In this document: positions 24,726 to 36,949 of the stretch, piece after piece
How the letters are laid out: the number at the start of each line of letters is the position of its first letter
How positions within the stretch are numbered: position 1 is the stretch's first letter
DNA from: Siphonodentalium dalli
Lineage: Eukaryota; Mollusca; Scaphopoda; Gadilida; Siphonodentaliidae
Assembly (NCBI GenBank): GCA_032622095.1
Contig: CP136069.1
Coordinates: 37,610,194-37,674,193 of the forward strand
Direction of reading: 5' to 3'
DNA: 64,000 bases
The notes under the pieces: model-generated
What the model was told of the DNA's origin: nothing
Databases searched by the model: none
The model's input: only the letters and a program-made list of their open reading frames with translations
Translations under genes and position numbers: made by a program

Positions 24726-25083
24726 CCCTTTACCCAACAAAACGGCCAAAAACGCCCAAATAAAGCTTCAACAGCCTAAAATATCTTCGGTCTGTCTCAA
24801 TAACACCATACAATTTGTATGATACAAATATGGATATCATTGGAACCGGTTCATTGACCACATTGTGATGGTTACAGTTATGCCCTGTGCCAATGCATTC
24901 TCTTATATATGCGAGTCGACCATAGGCCTAAAAAATATAATATTTTTCTACATTCTTTGACAATTTTATCATTTTTAATATGTGTTAAGCCAATGCATTC
25001 TCTTATATATGCGAGGCGACCTATGGTCGACTCGCATATATAAGAGAATGCATTGGCACAGGGCCGTTCTGTTCGGTAAAAGG
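24726..25083. mobile_element. TTAA-flanked MITE, second family
   Basis: Ends CCCTTTACCCAACAAAACGG and GGCCGTTCTGTTCGGTAAAAGG, flanked by TTAA (24722-24725, 25084-25087). The body holds one half hairpin (24890-24926) and one complete 67-bp hairpin (24990-25056) separated by ACATTCTTTGACAATTTTAT. A different family from the 11-kb MITEs by its termini, but it carries the same hairpins. Confidence 0.8.
24990..25056. repeat. 67-bp hairpin repeat
   Basis: CCAATGCATTCTCTTATATA to its exact complement; the centre GGCGACCTATGGTCGACTC breaks perfect symmetry. Confidence 0.9.
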
Positions 25084-25345
25084 TTAACGATGGCCCGATG
25101 CACTGGTGCGATGTTATGTTCTCCATTGACAAACACTTCACCAAATTGATCCAAATTTCCTGAAAACGAGCAAAGGTGGAAAATTATCATTCAGAGAAAC
25201 TCTGAGTTATTTATTTATATGTAAATCGATGGTAAAAAGAAGATTGGTATCCTCCGAGTTTCTCGTATTGTTCCTTTAGCCGACGCAATCGTGGGTTTAA
25301 TTAAACCGCTTACAGTATAATTAATGTAAGTTGGGTTGCATTGTT

Positions 25346-25531
25346 CTATGGTCGACTCGCATATATAAGAGAATGCATTGGCACAGGGCATAACTGTAAC
25401 TATCACAATGTGGTCAAGGAGCCGGTTCCAATGATATCCATATTTGTATGGTTCTATTGAGACAGACCGAAGATATGTTAGGCTGTTGAAGCTTTAATTG
25501 GCCGGTTTTGGCCGGTTTGTTGGGTAAAGGG
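25346..25531. mobile_element. Truncated copy of the second TTAA MITE family
   Basis: Starts mid-hairpin (GGTCGACTCGCATATATAAG), continues with GGGCATAACTGTAACTATCA and ends GGTTTGTTGGGTAAAGGG before TTAA (25532-25535). Only the right part is present. Confidence 0.75.
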
Positions 25532-25535
25532 TTAA

Positions 25536-25968
25536 GGTATTTAACTTCGGTGACATTTTCATCAGCTATATCCAAACTCTATTTTGAGGAATCATTTCCA
25601 ACCATATTGATATTAATGGAAATGTGTCACCATTCCTCATAATAACTTCACATCTCTGTATAATATATGTAATGCCAGCACACTGCGAACATTTATTATA
25701 TGCTCTCAGAGACAATGCAGTTGATTGGGCATGCCACAAATTATCTTGTGAAAATATATGACTTGTGTAATTGCAATCGCCGTACATGTTTTTATATATA
25801 CATGTATATATACATAGTACAGTAATTTTGTTATGTATAGTAGAGTAATAGCTTCTTTCTCTGAAATCATGATGAAACGATAATATCAGATCTCTGATTG
25901 TTGCCTGTTGTGATAACATACATTTATACGTGAAACCAAGTTAATCTTATTGTCTTTTTATTATGTAA

Positions 25969-25970
<2 letters not shown>
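25536..25970. other. No recognised feature
   Basis: AT-rich single-copy sequence; the frame at 25566-25919 (-) is unrecognised. Confidence 0.45.

Positions 25971-26003
<33 letters not shown>
25971..26003. repeat. (AT)n microsatellite
   Basis: Uninterrupted AT dinucleotides of about 30 bp, directly left of a TTAA element. A second (AT)n pair lies at about 26912-26956. Confidence 0.95.
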
Positions 26004-26007
<4 letters not shown>

Positions 26008-26025
26008 ATACTACGTCTGACTTAA

Positions 26026-26591
26026 AGGGGTACTGTACGCCATTTTCATTAAATTTCCGGTGACAACAACGATCTAATATCGATAATATATAGAAACATA
26101 AGTAATTTGAGTCGAAGATGTATTATGTAAACTCTCTTAAAATTTAATAATTTAAAAGTTAATAATTTGATATAAATTGAATTTATGGCTGGAGCCATAA
26201 AATGGCGTCAATTAAATTACGAATTTCCGTACTCAAATAAGTAATTGAGGGATACTGGCTGGTTAAACCGATCGCACACACGATCGCTTAAAATATTATG
26301 ATGATACGGGGAGAACACTCAAGCCACTCACTGACTAGCGACGATACAATAACTTAAATGATTATATGGGACTAGTATGCATATAATATAACTTTTATTT
26401 GATTCATTTGGTTGAAAACTGTACAAAAATTACTCGACAACGACAATTTGTATTTTTGCATTCCGGTAAATTTGTCATCCGTAACACTACTTCGCACTCA
26501 ACAGACTTTCAAATAATGAATTTGTTTTTACCTTATTCTCCGACTCGGAGACTATAAAAACCAACAACAACATTTGGCGTACAGTACCCCT
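26026..26591. mobile_element. TTAA-flanked DNA element with AGGGGTACTG termini
   Basis: Inverted ends AGGGGTACTGTACGCCA and TGGCGTACAGTACCCCT with TTAA at 26022-26025 and 26592-26595. 566 bp and no transposase. The TTAA preference fits piggyBac or Kolobok; the AGGGG start is not the usual piggyBac CCC. A decayed partial copy is at 54640-54890. Confidence 0.8.
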
Positions 26592-26599
26592 TTAAGTGG

Positions 26600-27317
26600 A
26601 GAAATAAACTATATCTCTGTGTATACATATGTGTTTTCATACATTACATCATTGTTTGTATGTTTACATAGCAACCAGTACCGATACCGGAACAATATTT
26701 GCTCAATAATGTCTACCATACTCTCAGTTGGCATTGAGAGTCATCTCTAAAGGCAATTTTTAAATAAATACAGATTTGTTTCAGACGATATATATATATT
26801 ATACAGAGATGTGATGTTATCATTTCATTGTTGTATTGGTATACTATAAAATGCAGTAATAATATATAATGTGACATAAATATAGTAAATATATGGCACA
26901 GTAGCATGCTATATATATATATATATATATGATGCTATATATATATATATATATATGTCTCCGGGGCATGCTTAGCTTTGGCCTTTTGGACATGCCTGGG
27001 ACTTGAGCACTTGAGTCAGTGCAAGTTTTGTTTATTCTATCGTTTCTTTTCAAATTTTGACCTATAGACTCCATTAAATATCATCATTATACATGTATAA
27101 ATATTTATATGCGAGTATTCACTCGCAATAAATTATTTTTGTTTGGAATAGTTGAGGGGTCAAATCCAGCGTCTGGCTTCCGAATGCTTACACTAGAATT
27201 TCGGGGCAAGATAATTGATTCATGATACATGTATATTTGTCACAGACGAGTACAACGTGATACTCGTGTCCCATGTTAGATTTACATGCATCACATATCA
27301 TATGGTATATTTAGATT
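26600..27317. other. No recognised gene
   Basis: AT-rich, with two (AT)n runs around 26912-26956. No exon recognised. Confidence 0.45.
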
Positions 27318-27862
27318 CCACATGCGCTGACGATTTGATCACCGCGTGTGTATGATTTACATGCACCGCATATCCTAAGGTATAGTTAGATTGCACGATC
27401 ATGTGCTGACGATATGATCACCGCGTTTAATGTATAGTTAGATTACGCATGCGTTGACGATTTGATCACCGCGTTTAAGATATATTTAGAGTGCGCATGC
27501 GCTGACGATTTGATCACCGCGTTTAAGGTATATTTACATTGCGCATGCGCTGACGATTTGATCACCGCGTTTAAGGTATATTTACATTGCGCATGCGCTG
27601 ACGATTTGATCACCGCGTTTAAGGTATATTTATATTGCGCATGCGCTGACGATTTGATCACCGCGTTTAAGATATATTTAGATTGCGCATGCGCTGACGA
27701 TTTGATCACCGCGTTTAAGGTATATTTAGGTTGCGCATGCGTTGACGATTTGATCACCGCGTTTAAGGTATATTTACATTGCGCATGCGCTGACGATTTG
27801 ATCACCGCGTTTAAGGTATATTTAGGTTGCGCATGCGTTGACGATATGATCACCGCGTGTGT
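27318..27862. repeat. 48-bp array with NRF-1-like palindromes
   Basis: Unit of 48 bp: TTGCGCATGCGCTGACGATT followed by TGATCACCGCGTTTAAGGTA and TATTTACA. Exact GCGCATGCGC appears at 27493, 27541, 27589, 27637, 27685 and 27781, with GCGCATGCGT at 27733 and 27829; looser units extend to both sides. Because 48 is a multiple of three, frames remain open on both strands (27462-27881 +, 27443-27982 -), encoding 16-residue repeats. I read these as repeat artefacts. GCGCATGCGC matches the known palindromic core of NRF-1 sites. Confidence 0.9.
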
Positions 27863-28019
27863 ACGGGGAGTGTTAGTATAACGCAGAGTTATTCGATATA
27901 ATTTTCTTCCTCGACCAATCGATTCTCCGAGATGGCAGTTACAGGGAATGATCAACCGCACCAACCCGTTTTGGAACATCAAAATTATTCAAGCCACCCC
28001 CCTGTGTTGACACCAAATA

Positions 28020-28206
28020 TAGCAAATTGATCATTCGAATTCTGGTTCAAAAAATTCCAACTGATAGCAATTTCAGCTGGAAATATTTACTGAAATAGAC
28101 ATTCAATTATCTGACTTTCGGTCTGAAAACAAGTTGAAAAATAGAACTAACAGAACAATTTCAGCCTGATGTTGGTCTGAAATGTCCAACTGCGGCCCTG
28201 TCGTTT
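28020..28206. repeat. GTTGGAAATTTC family fragment leading into the 22-bp array
   Basis: Contains AATTCCAACTGATAGCAATT and TCGTTTCCAACTGTTAATGG, resembling the 10-kb family. The last phrase is the start of the 22-bp unit, so the array seems to have grown from this fragment. Confidence 0.5.
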
Positions 28207-29785
28207 CCAACTGTTAATGGAAAAATAACCAACTGTTAATGGAAAAATAACCAACTGTTAATGGAAAAATAACCAACTGTTATTGGAAATATAACCAACT
28301 GTTATTGGAAATATAACCAACTGTTAATGGAAAAATTACCAACACTTAATGGAAAAATAACCAACTGTTATTGGAAATATAACCAACTGTTAATGGAAAA
28401 ATAACCAACTGTTATTGGAAATATAACCAACTGTTAATGGAAAAATAACCAACTGTTATTGGAAAAATAACAACTGTTATTGGAAATATAACCAACTGTT
28501 AATGGAAAAATAACCAACTGTTAATGGAAAAATAACCAACTGTTAATGGGAAAATAACCAACTGTTAATGGAAAAATAACCAACCGTTAATGGGAAAATA
28601 ACCAACTGTTAATAAAAAAATAACCAACTGTTAAAGGAAAAATAACCAACTGTTAATGGAAAAATAACCAACACTTAATGGAAAAATAACCAACTGTTAT
28701 TGGAAATATAACCAACTGTTAATGGAAAAATAACCAACTGTTATTGGAAATATAACCAACTGTTAATGGAAAAATAACCAACTGTTATTGGAAAAATAAC
28801 CAACTGTTATTGGAAATATAACCAACTGTTAATGGAAAAATAACCAACTGTTAATGGAAAAATAACCAACTGTTATTGGAAATATAACCAACCGTTAATG
28901 GAAAAATAACCAACCGTTAATGGAAAAATAACCAACTGTCAATAAAAAATAAAAAATTATTAATACAAAAATAACAAACTGTTAATGGAAAAATAACCAA
29001 CTGTTATTGGAAATATAACCAACCGTTAATGGAAAAATAACCAACCGTTAATGGAAAAATAACCAACTGTCAATAAAAAATAAAAAATTATTAATACAAA
29101 AATAACAAACTGTTAATGGAAAAATAACCAACTCTTAATGGAAAAATAACCAACTGTTAATGGAAAAATAACCAACCGTTAATGGAAAAATAACCAACTG
29201 TCAATAAAAAATAAAAAATTATTAATACAAAAATAACAAACTGTTAATGGAAAAATAACCAACTCTTAATGGAAAAATAACCAACTGTTAATGGAAAAAT
29301 AACCAACCGTTAATGGAAAAATAACCAACTGTCAATAAAAAATAAAAAATTATTAATACAAAAATAACAAACTGTTAATGGAAAAATAACCAACTCTTAA
29401 TGGAAAAATAACCAACTGTTAATGGAAAAATAACCAACCGTTAATGGAAAAATAACCAACTGTCAATAAAAAATAAAAAATTATTAATACAAAAATAACA
29501 AACTGTTAATGGAAAAATAACCAACTCTTAATGGAAAAATAACCAACTGTTAATGGAAAAATAACCAACCGTTAATGGAAAAATAACCAACTGTCAATAA
29601 AAAATAAAAAATTATTAATACAAAAATAACAAACTGTTAATGGAAAAATAACCAACTCTTAATGGAAAAATAACCAACTGTTAATGGAAAAATAACCAAC
29701 CGTTAATGGAAAAATAACCAACTGTCAATAAAAAATAAAAAATTATTAATACAAAAATAACAAACTGTTAATGGAAAAATAACCA
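28207..29785. repeat. 22-bp array with a 131-bp higher-order unit
   Basis: The basic unit is CCAACTGTTAATGGAAAAAT plus AA. In the right half a six-unit block recurs, marked by CAACTGTCAATAAAAAATAA at 28933, 29064, 29195, 29326 and onwards every 131 bp to about 29720 (seven copies). The left half has a simpler alternation of TTAATGGAAAAAT and TTATTGGAAATAT units. Non-coding. Confidence 0.95.
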
Positions 29786-31911
29786 CCGGGAGCCATCTAG
29801 GATTTCACTATTAATTCGTCGGCACACCCTATTCGGTGTGATGTATGGATGGCAGCTGTTGACCCCCCCATTTCGTTGGAACATGTGGCCACGACAGCAA
29901 TCTTGGATTTCACATGTTAGTCTACAATGTCATGGCGATTTTCATTTTCGCCTCTCGTTCATCAGTCGTTTATATGTGTGTTTGTTGCGGTGGTATCAAT
30001 TGTATGAGATGCATTGTATACAAGCACACATTAACGTAAATGCTTCACACACAACGAGATTCTTTATTTAAATTTTTCACATCGCACCCATCGGTCAATG
30101 ATTGTTTTTGTCTTTAATTGAAGAAGTTTCATGCCCTAGAGAACAAAAGCCATTGTACTCTAGTAGCTCATGGTGGTTTTGTATGCACTTTTATGTCCAG
30201 AGCAAAACTCTTCATGAATCCACTAATTGAAGGTACACAAACAATATTTGGTTGGTGACACATTTCCCATTGAGGGCGAAATGGGTCAAATGGCCACGCC
30301 CCTTTTTGCGCGAAGTACTACCACCCGCCGTGACTATATCTCCAGAACCGTTCGACATATGGGGTCGAGTGACCACTCAAAATGTGCGGAATGGCCACAT
30401 TATGGGGGGTCAGTAATACATTTTCATATCCAAAAGTCAATGGTTTTGAAGATAATCGCCAAAAACCAATAACAATCCATTTTAAGGGCCCAATTTTGGG
30501 GTTTAGCACTTTTATCTCAAAGCTGAGCCCCCAATTAGAATTGTATTGACCTATATCCATCGGTGCCATATACAGGTACCATTTCTGATATTTTCTGTAC
30601 CATTATCGGATGGGATTGACCCTCAAGGAGCTCTTGACCCTGAAAATAAGGTTTTTGGATGGAATATATTGGTCGTAGAATGAAAAACAGACATTTTCCC
30701 AATAACAAAGATGTTGAGGAAATCATGAATTATGGGGTATTTGATCAGTAACCTAAACTCCTACAAAAAGGTTACCTGGTGATATAATTTGAATGTAGTT
30801 CTTTTGTTATCTAGATTTCATGGCCTTTGATGTGAGATGGCTGCCAAAATGGTTATAAATGGAATGACATATATCACATTAGCAATATACTTGTAAATGA
30901 GTTCAATGTGTTATTTTCTTTAAACTTATGGGAGAACAGGGTGTTTTTATGGTATTCTAATGTTGAATTGAATTATACTCAGCCCACAAGTAGGTTTAGT
31001 AAATGTTGAGTTACTACAATTTGATCAATCAGTATGATTCGGTAGTCGAGCAGGTTGTGTCTTTATCAGTCCCACATCAATTTTGTTTGGCTGCATCACC
31101 ATTTTGTATAAAGGTTCTACAATTTCCTTAACACGTACATTATTTTAGTAAACAAATAATGACTATCCTGGCACGGTTGCCTATATTTATATCCTGATAT
31201 ATGTATACGTACACGTAGATGTATATTTGCCCTAAATTGTTTCTGGTTCAAATTTGGGAGTTTGTAAGAAAATAGGTCATAAGAAAGATGCAGTTGCAGT
31301 AATATTAAAATATATTGTCCTGTTCAAAACTAACAAATACATGTCCAGTTATAATAAATCCACACATTAAAAATATAGGGCTTCCATAAGTACAGAATAT
31401 TTTCCAACTTGACAATCGTTCCTTGTGTTCAACTGAGTGAGTTCATGTGAGGTTCATGGAAATTTATTTGGCAAGCTTGATTCTAAAGTGTCTAACTTTA
31501 TGGGCTTGAAATTCCGAATGCAATCCTGTTGCGTTGTGAGCTCAGAGAGAGTTAGAAGAAAAATACAAGCATCAGTTGATATGCAGATATAAATACATAC
31601 AAATCTACATTCTGCAGGTAGCCATGCTATGCAATCCTCCCTCATGTTTCAACTTATCAAGGAAAAATGAACACATTACCAATGACTATGATAGTCAGAT
31701 GCTTTTGTAGATTTTGTAGATTTGTGGTTGTTGTAGATTTTGTAGATTTCTGGATGTTGTAATGCAATATAGATCTCCATTATAGTTGCACAAATTTATT
31801 TTTCATTTCGTCCCTTTAAATTGACTTTTATTTTTTATGCATGTATATGTGCCACTCCAAAAATGTCAGTAAAAGTACTGTAAACCGTTTGGTTTGATGT
31901 TATAGGCACAG

Positions 31912-31913
<2 letters not shown>

Positions 31914-31967
<54 letters not shown>
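31914..31967. repeat. (AT)n microsatellite
   Basis: About 50 bp of uninterrupted AT repeats inside fold-back element 2. Confidence 0.95.
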
Positions 31968-31968
<1 letters not shown>

Positions 31969-33739
31969 TTTACATGTCAAATATTGTGAGCCATGCAGGT
32001 ACGTGTATGTGTGTCAGTCGCCTTATGTGTGTGATATACATACAGTAACTACATGTATATTCTAGTGAAGTTATGGTCTGCACTCTGCAGTATTTCAAAA
32101 ACATGCTATGGCAATGCCTACGTATACGTATGTACACTAATTCTAACACAATGATTGTCAGGTTATAATCTATGTTTGAGGAAAGTTACTATGTATTTTT
32201 CATTTGTGTTGCATTTGTCAATATTAATGGGTCCCAGGAGCCCATATGTTACTAGTGCAGAGCCCATTTAATTTTCACGAGACTGGTGGACTTCATGTCT
32301 ATACTCCTAAATAAACATGACTCTGAGTCTTATCAGACCAAGACGGTATTGTGTAGGTTTTACTAGAATTATATTTAGAAAAGACTCAACCATTATTTTT
32401 CCACTGCCCTATATATCACAATATATTCATTTGGCAGTATTCATCCCAAGTTTAGTGGTGATGCTAATAAATTTGGTATGATATTCAGGTAGAGCAAAGC
32501 GATCTGAACAAATCGAGGATAAGCCACTATGTGTAGAAAACATTAAAAAACATGTATATTGTGAAATATTTCAATAATGGGTGCTGGTTTTTACAAACTG
32601 GCCATAATTGATATGATTATTCCCGTTGTTTACCAAACATCAGCGTACACATTAAATATTTTGAAGTATATATGTTCTTGAATGTTTCATACAGACACTG
32701 ACTTTTGCACAAATTGCTCGGATAAGCCAAACAATGCAAAAATAACCAACTTTAGGTAAAATGATGGTACTTAACAGAATCGCTTTGACCTACAAACATC
32801 ATAGCAATCCAGCAGTACCCATCAGCATAATAAAAAATTAGCAGGACCACTTAACCTGGGGTGGTATTGAAAATGAAAATATCTTTAAAATGGTAAGTTA
32901 TGAGGGCTATTACCTATTATGAATAATTATGTTAGTGAAATTATAGACCCTCATCTTCTCCAACCTGCAAGTGGTGCAACTATCATGGCCAGTCAAAACT
33001 AATTCCATCATTTCCTAAAACTTTTTGTGAGATGAGGTGTCCCTTTGGAAGAATTGATTACTTCAGAAATATATACTGTTATATATGTTCATCTCTCATC
33101 TGATTACAACATGTTTTTACTATGCCCAGATGCAATACCCATTTTAGGATCGCAACATGTGGCTGCTGCATGAAGCAAACAGCTGGTCGTTCCATTTAGT
33201 AAAAGTGTTTAGCATGTTTCATAGCTTGGTCACTTAAATCAGATCAGCTGTTAAATGTTGATAACAAATTCTGAAAACCTGTTTTGTTCAAGCTGTACAT
33301 TTCTGTTGATTAGAGCACAATTGTTACCTGATTTTTGGTAAAGGACACCAGTTTCCAAGGCATGTTCAGTCATGAAGAGCTCATGTTGTGTGTCGGGGTC
33401 AACACATCCTCAGCAGCAATTTCCAGCTAATCCCATTGTGTGTGGTCAATTGTGCTCTTAAGTCGATCAGAGAATTCGGTTAGTTCTTTAAAAAGTGTCA
33501 TACATTTGCTGTGGCCTTGGTGGTATTGTATACTTGTGGTGCGTAATATGCTGAAATCGGTTTTTGGCAATTATCTTAAAAAACATTGACTTTTGGACAT
33601 GAAAATGTATTACTGACCCCCCATAATATGGATTTTTTTCAGGGTCAAGAGCTCCTTGAAGGTCAATCCCATCCGATAATGGTACAGAAATTATACCTAT
33701 ATGTGGTACCGATGGATATAGATCAATAAAAATTTAATT

Positions 33740-33761
33740 GGGGGGGGGGGGGGGGGGGGGG
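33740..33761. repeat. G22 homopolymer
   Basis: Twenty-two consecutive Gs in the right arm of fold-back element 2; the mirror position in the left arm (about 30529-30533) has only five Cs. Assembly length is uncertain for such a run. Confidence 0.9.
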
Positions 33762-34325
33762 CTCAGCTTTGAGATAAAAGTGCTGAATCCCAAAATTGGG
33801 CCCTTAAAAATGGATTGTTTTTGGTTTTTGGCAATTATCTTCAAAACCATTGACTTTTGGATATGAAAATGTACTACTGACTCCCCATAAGGTGGCCATT
33901 CCGCACATTTTGAGTGGTCACACGACCCCCTATGTCGAACGGTTCTGGATATATAGTCACGGCGGGTGGTAGTACTTCGCGCAAAAAGCGGCGTGGCCAT
34001 TTGACCCATTTCGCCCTCAATGGGAAATGTGTCACCAACCAAATATTGTTCGTGTACCTTCAATTAGTGGATTCATGATGAGTTTTGCTCTGGACATAAA
34101 AGTGCATACAAAACCGCCATGAGCTACTAGAGTATTGAACAATGGACGTAATTGATTTTGGCCTTACAGTAGTCATGTAGATTCGATATGACATCAGTTC
34201 TTCCTCGGTTCCTGTTGGTGCGAGACCTTAATCATCAGCATGAGAAACTGATAATATCCAGAAAACGTCGATCTATTTCTTTGGAGTCCCTTGTGTTATT
34301 TCATGCTTGTTATGGTGGTTCTCAG

Positions 34326-34532
34326 ACGCTTACCGCGTACAGTACACACTTACCAGCACGCCATCCGATTGGGGACGGAGTCCGCGATACGTCACTGCAC
34401 GTTCCTTACCAGAATGTGGTGGTTATTGCGAAGAGGCGGAGTGTAAAACCTTTAGTTTTGATGATGCCCAGGCCATATGTACCCTCGATGCTACAGCGGA
34501 CATCAGTGGCGAAGTTTGGGAAATATTTTTCG
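34326..34532 (+). CDS. PAN/apple-like domain exon of an extracellular protein
   Basis: A 207-bp frame between TTATGGTGGTTCTCAG and the donor G/GTGAGTAT, phase 1 on both sides, as is usual for shuffled extracellular modules. It encodes AYRVQYTLTSTPSDWG, then SLPECGGYCEEAECKTFSFD, then AICTLDATADISGEVWEIFF. The C-x3-C-x4-C...F-x-F/D...C-x-L pattern is that of PAN/apple domains, which bind proteins or carbohydrates in secreted or membrane proteins. No signal peptide exon was found upstream. The next recognisable in-phase exons on the strand are the lectin exons at 52344 and 54115, so one secreted PAN-lectin protein is possible, across a 17.8-kb intron. The domain call is by pattern only. Confidence 0.55.
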
Positions 34533-36327
34533 GTGAGTATATGGTATATTCGCCATACTTTGTACACTGCATTACGAATGCCTCTTGTTTCGTTTCGCCA
34601 GTCAAACTTTAATTTTGTTATTGATTGGAACCAATTACATATATAATTATGTAACTTTGGCAAATATGTTTTCTTTGTTCTTGTTCGAACTACGGGTTTA
34701 TACCAATTTAGTGAATTTAACATGATTCGAGTGGATTGGCAGCCGTAACGGTGGACCAGAGATAGTTCGTGTGAATTGTGGAGTTTACAGTGACAAGTTA
34801 CTATCTACTGTGCACAGGTGGTACACTAGGACTTATAAACAAAAAGTGTAAATTTCAGCTGACTAAAAATTGACAAACAAAAGTTGGAAAACATAGTTTT
34901 TTATTTTCTATCTGAAACAAACAAACATTATGTAATACAAAAATGCTAAAATGGAAGATTAAACACCTCTTGTATTTTTTGTATGGGGTCCTGTCCGCGA
35001 TATGTACCAATACAATATATTTTCTGTAACATACATTCTTGACATGACTGCCATGTTACAAAATTGAATTTATATAAAAATTATGTGTGAATATGATGCA
35101 CTGGGGGACATTTAAGACACAGAATAAAGATTTTTGGGGCAAATTATATTTCTTTGTGCAAATTTTGCACTTAAATAACACTTTTCACGGAATATGACGT
35201 GTTCACAACATTGCCAAACTTCTTAGTGTGCGATTACCGCATAATATTCGGGATTGCTATACCACTTTGAATCCGGTTTGGTGAGAACATGGACAAATCC
35301 AAAAGACCATTTGAATATTCATGGTGACTTGTCGGTAAACTACAAAAACATGTTGCGTTATGGGAGGGACAATGTTGTTACATAATATACACATATTGTT
35401 ACAGCATGGGCAATTTGCAGAGAAATGTTACATCCAATCTACGTAAACGAAAATATGACATTTATCTATACAGTGTAGCTTTTATCGAACTTCGCCAAAC
35501 TATTCTATTAAATTCAAGACGTATATGTCAGACTATTTACGGAATATTTACAATATTTCAACCCCACGCGTTACAGTAATACAGTTTGTTACAGGACAGG
35601 TGCTTTGTAGATATATTGTTCTATTGTAAAATGACAAAAAACATCATTATTACACATTTATAACCAGGTAATGAGCAAACAGCATTTGTTTTTTTAAACT
35701 ATTCCTTCTTGATTTAACACTGGTGTATGATTTTTTGGTGTTTTTGTTACTGGAAAGACAGTTACTCCGTATCTATAATATTGGGCGGCGAATACCCAGA
35801 GGTTAGCGTCACATGGGCTCACCTATGTTATTATATGTTTATTATATGTTATTATATGTATATAATATATATTGTTAGTCTAATAATATTTACTATATAC
35901 ATATAATAACGCATGTGAGCCCCTATGGTTAGCATATGTTGTAATAGAAAATAATAAAATGTAAATGAGGAACGAAGCCAAAGATGTTATTTTCCAAACA
36001 ATGGCGCATGTGGACATAACAATTCCACGAAACGAATTTGCATACAACATTTTCAAATATTACACATTGAAGAAACACAGACCTTTAACGTCTGAAACAC
36101 GTTCGGCTTCATAAATAGATGGAACTATATATGCATCCCAAATATAATAATTAACTGTATGTTGCATTTAATGTTACCGATTCATATTACACACACATAT
36201 ATATATGTATATATGGTTTTGTTCTAAATGTGACCACTAAGCTAATATGATCGTACGTGACACGTAATGGAGCAACCACCGAGTTGATCATTAAGTTCAA
36301 TGTTACAATAATTATAGGATGTTCAGT
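34533..36327. other. No further exon recognised; small palindrome near 35.87 kb
   Basis: AT-rich. Around 35811-35935 a phrase CATGGGCTCACCTATGTTAT faces ATAATAACGCATGTGAGCCC, an imperfect hairpin with a long AT loop. Apart from that, nothing recognisable. Confidence 0.45.
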
Positions 36328-36872
36328 ACAGGGTACTACATTTGCTACACCACTCGGAGAAATGTCTGTGTCGTCACACAAATACCATGCTAGAACTTGG
36401 ATTGATATATTATATTCGTAATCGTATATAGTCACCAATAGCCGGGTTACGACCGTAGTAACGGGCATTGCCCATCAAGTGAACTATTCAAACCCAGCAC
36501 TAAAATCATGGTTATGATCAGTCCAAACATATGAGTAAAGTTCGAACATAAGATAATAATAGCTGAGAACCTGGTGTGAATTGAACTGTGGTTGGGCCTC
36601 AATCATATCTACCCCTGCACGTCAGAACAGAATTACATGTATGCCATGAAATTGCATAAGTAGCTTGAGGATGGAAGTGAACCATCATCCCACAGCGAAA
36701 TCAACCAGGCCTGTTGGGTTTGAATAGTTCACTGGATGGGCAATGTCAGGTAGTAACCCGGCTATTGGTTACTATATACGATTACGAATATATCAGTTCA
36801 AGTTATAACATGGTATTTTAGTGTGATGACACAGACATTTATCCGAGTGGTGTAGCACATGTAGTACCCTGT
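36328..36872. repeat. Inverted repeat, ~165-bp arms, 218-bp spacer
   Basis: Left arm 36328-36497 ends CAAGTGAACTATTCAAACCC; right arm starts GGGTTTGAATAGTTCACTGG at 36716. The arms also share TACCCTGTA/TACAGGGTA outer parts and GTAACCCGGCTATTGG. They differ by scattered substitutions. Possibly a MITE or an inverted duplication; no target-site duplication identified. Confidence 0.8.
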
Positions 36873-36949
36873 ATGTATATATACATATATATATCACAGC
36901 AGAAGTTTCCTTAGAATTAATGGATGGAAATGGAATGCCTTCAATAATT

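Larger units (their letters stand above)
23738..25313. repeat. Segmental duplication, copy 1
   Basis: This stretch recurs at 57385-60626 in the same overall orientation, sharing for example ACAATGGGATTGGAGGACAA, the Harbinger-type MITE at 24243 and the tail CCGAGTTTCTCGTATTGTTC. Copy 2 has been enlarged by extra insertions. The palindromic segment at the left edge is inverted relative to its partner. Confidence 0.85.
30151..34148. mobile_element. 4.0-kb fold-back element 2
   Basis: About 500 bp at 30151-30650 reappears as the reverse complement at 33625-34148. Outer ends share CCATTGT...ACTCTAGTAGCTC. Mirror-image open frames (30227-30472 + and 33734-34063 -) differ at only about six residues. 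Part of the right arm (33783-33895) has a second, direct copy at about 33550-33640. The 3-kb interior shows no transposase. Exact boundaries and target-site duplication are unclear. Unrelated in sequence to the element at 1848-5976. Confidence 0.75.

Noticed and set aside
27443-27982. Open frames on both strands of the 48-bp array
   Set aside because: Unit length is a multiple of three, so stop-free units give long frames on both strands at once; no signal peptide, no non-repeat domain.
30227-30472. Mirror-image frames at 30227-30472 (+) and 33734-34063 (-) as a gene pair
   Set aside because: They are the two arms of an inverted repeat; identical peptides reflect DNA identity, and no domain is recognisable.
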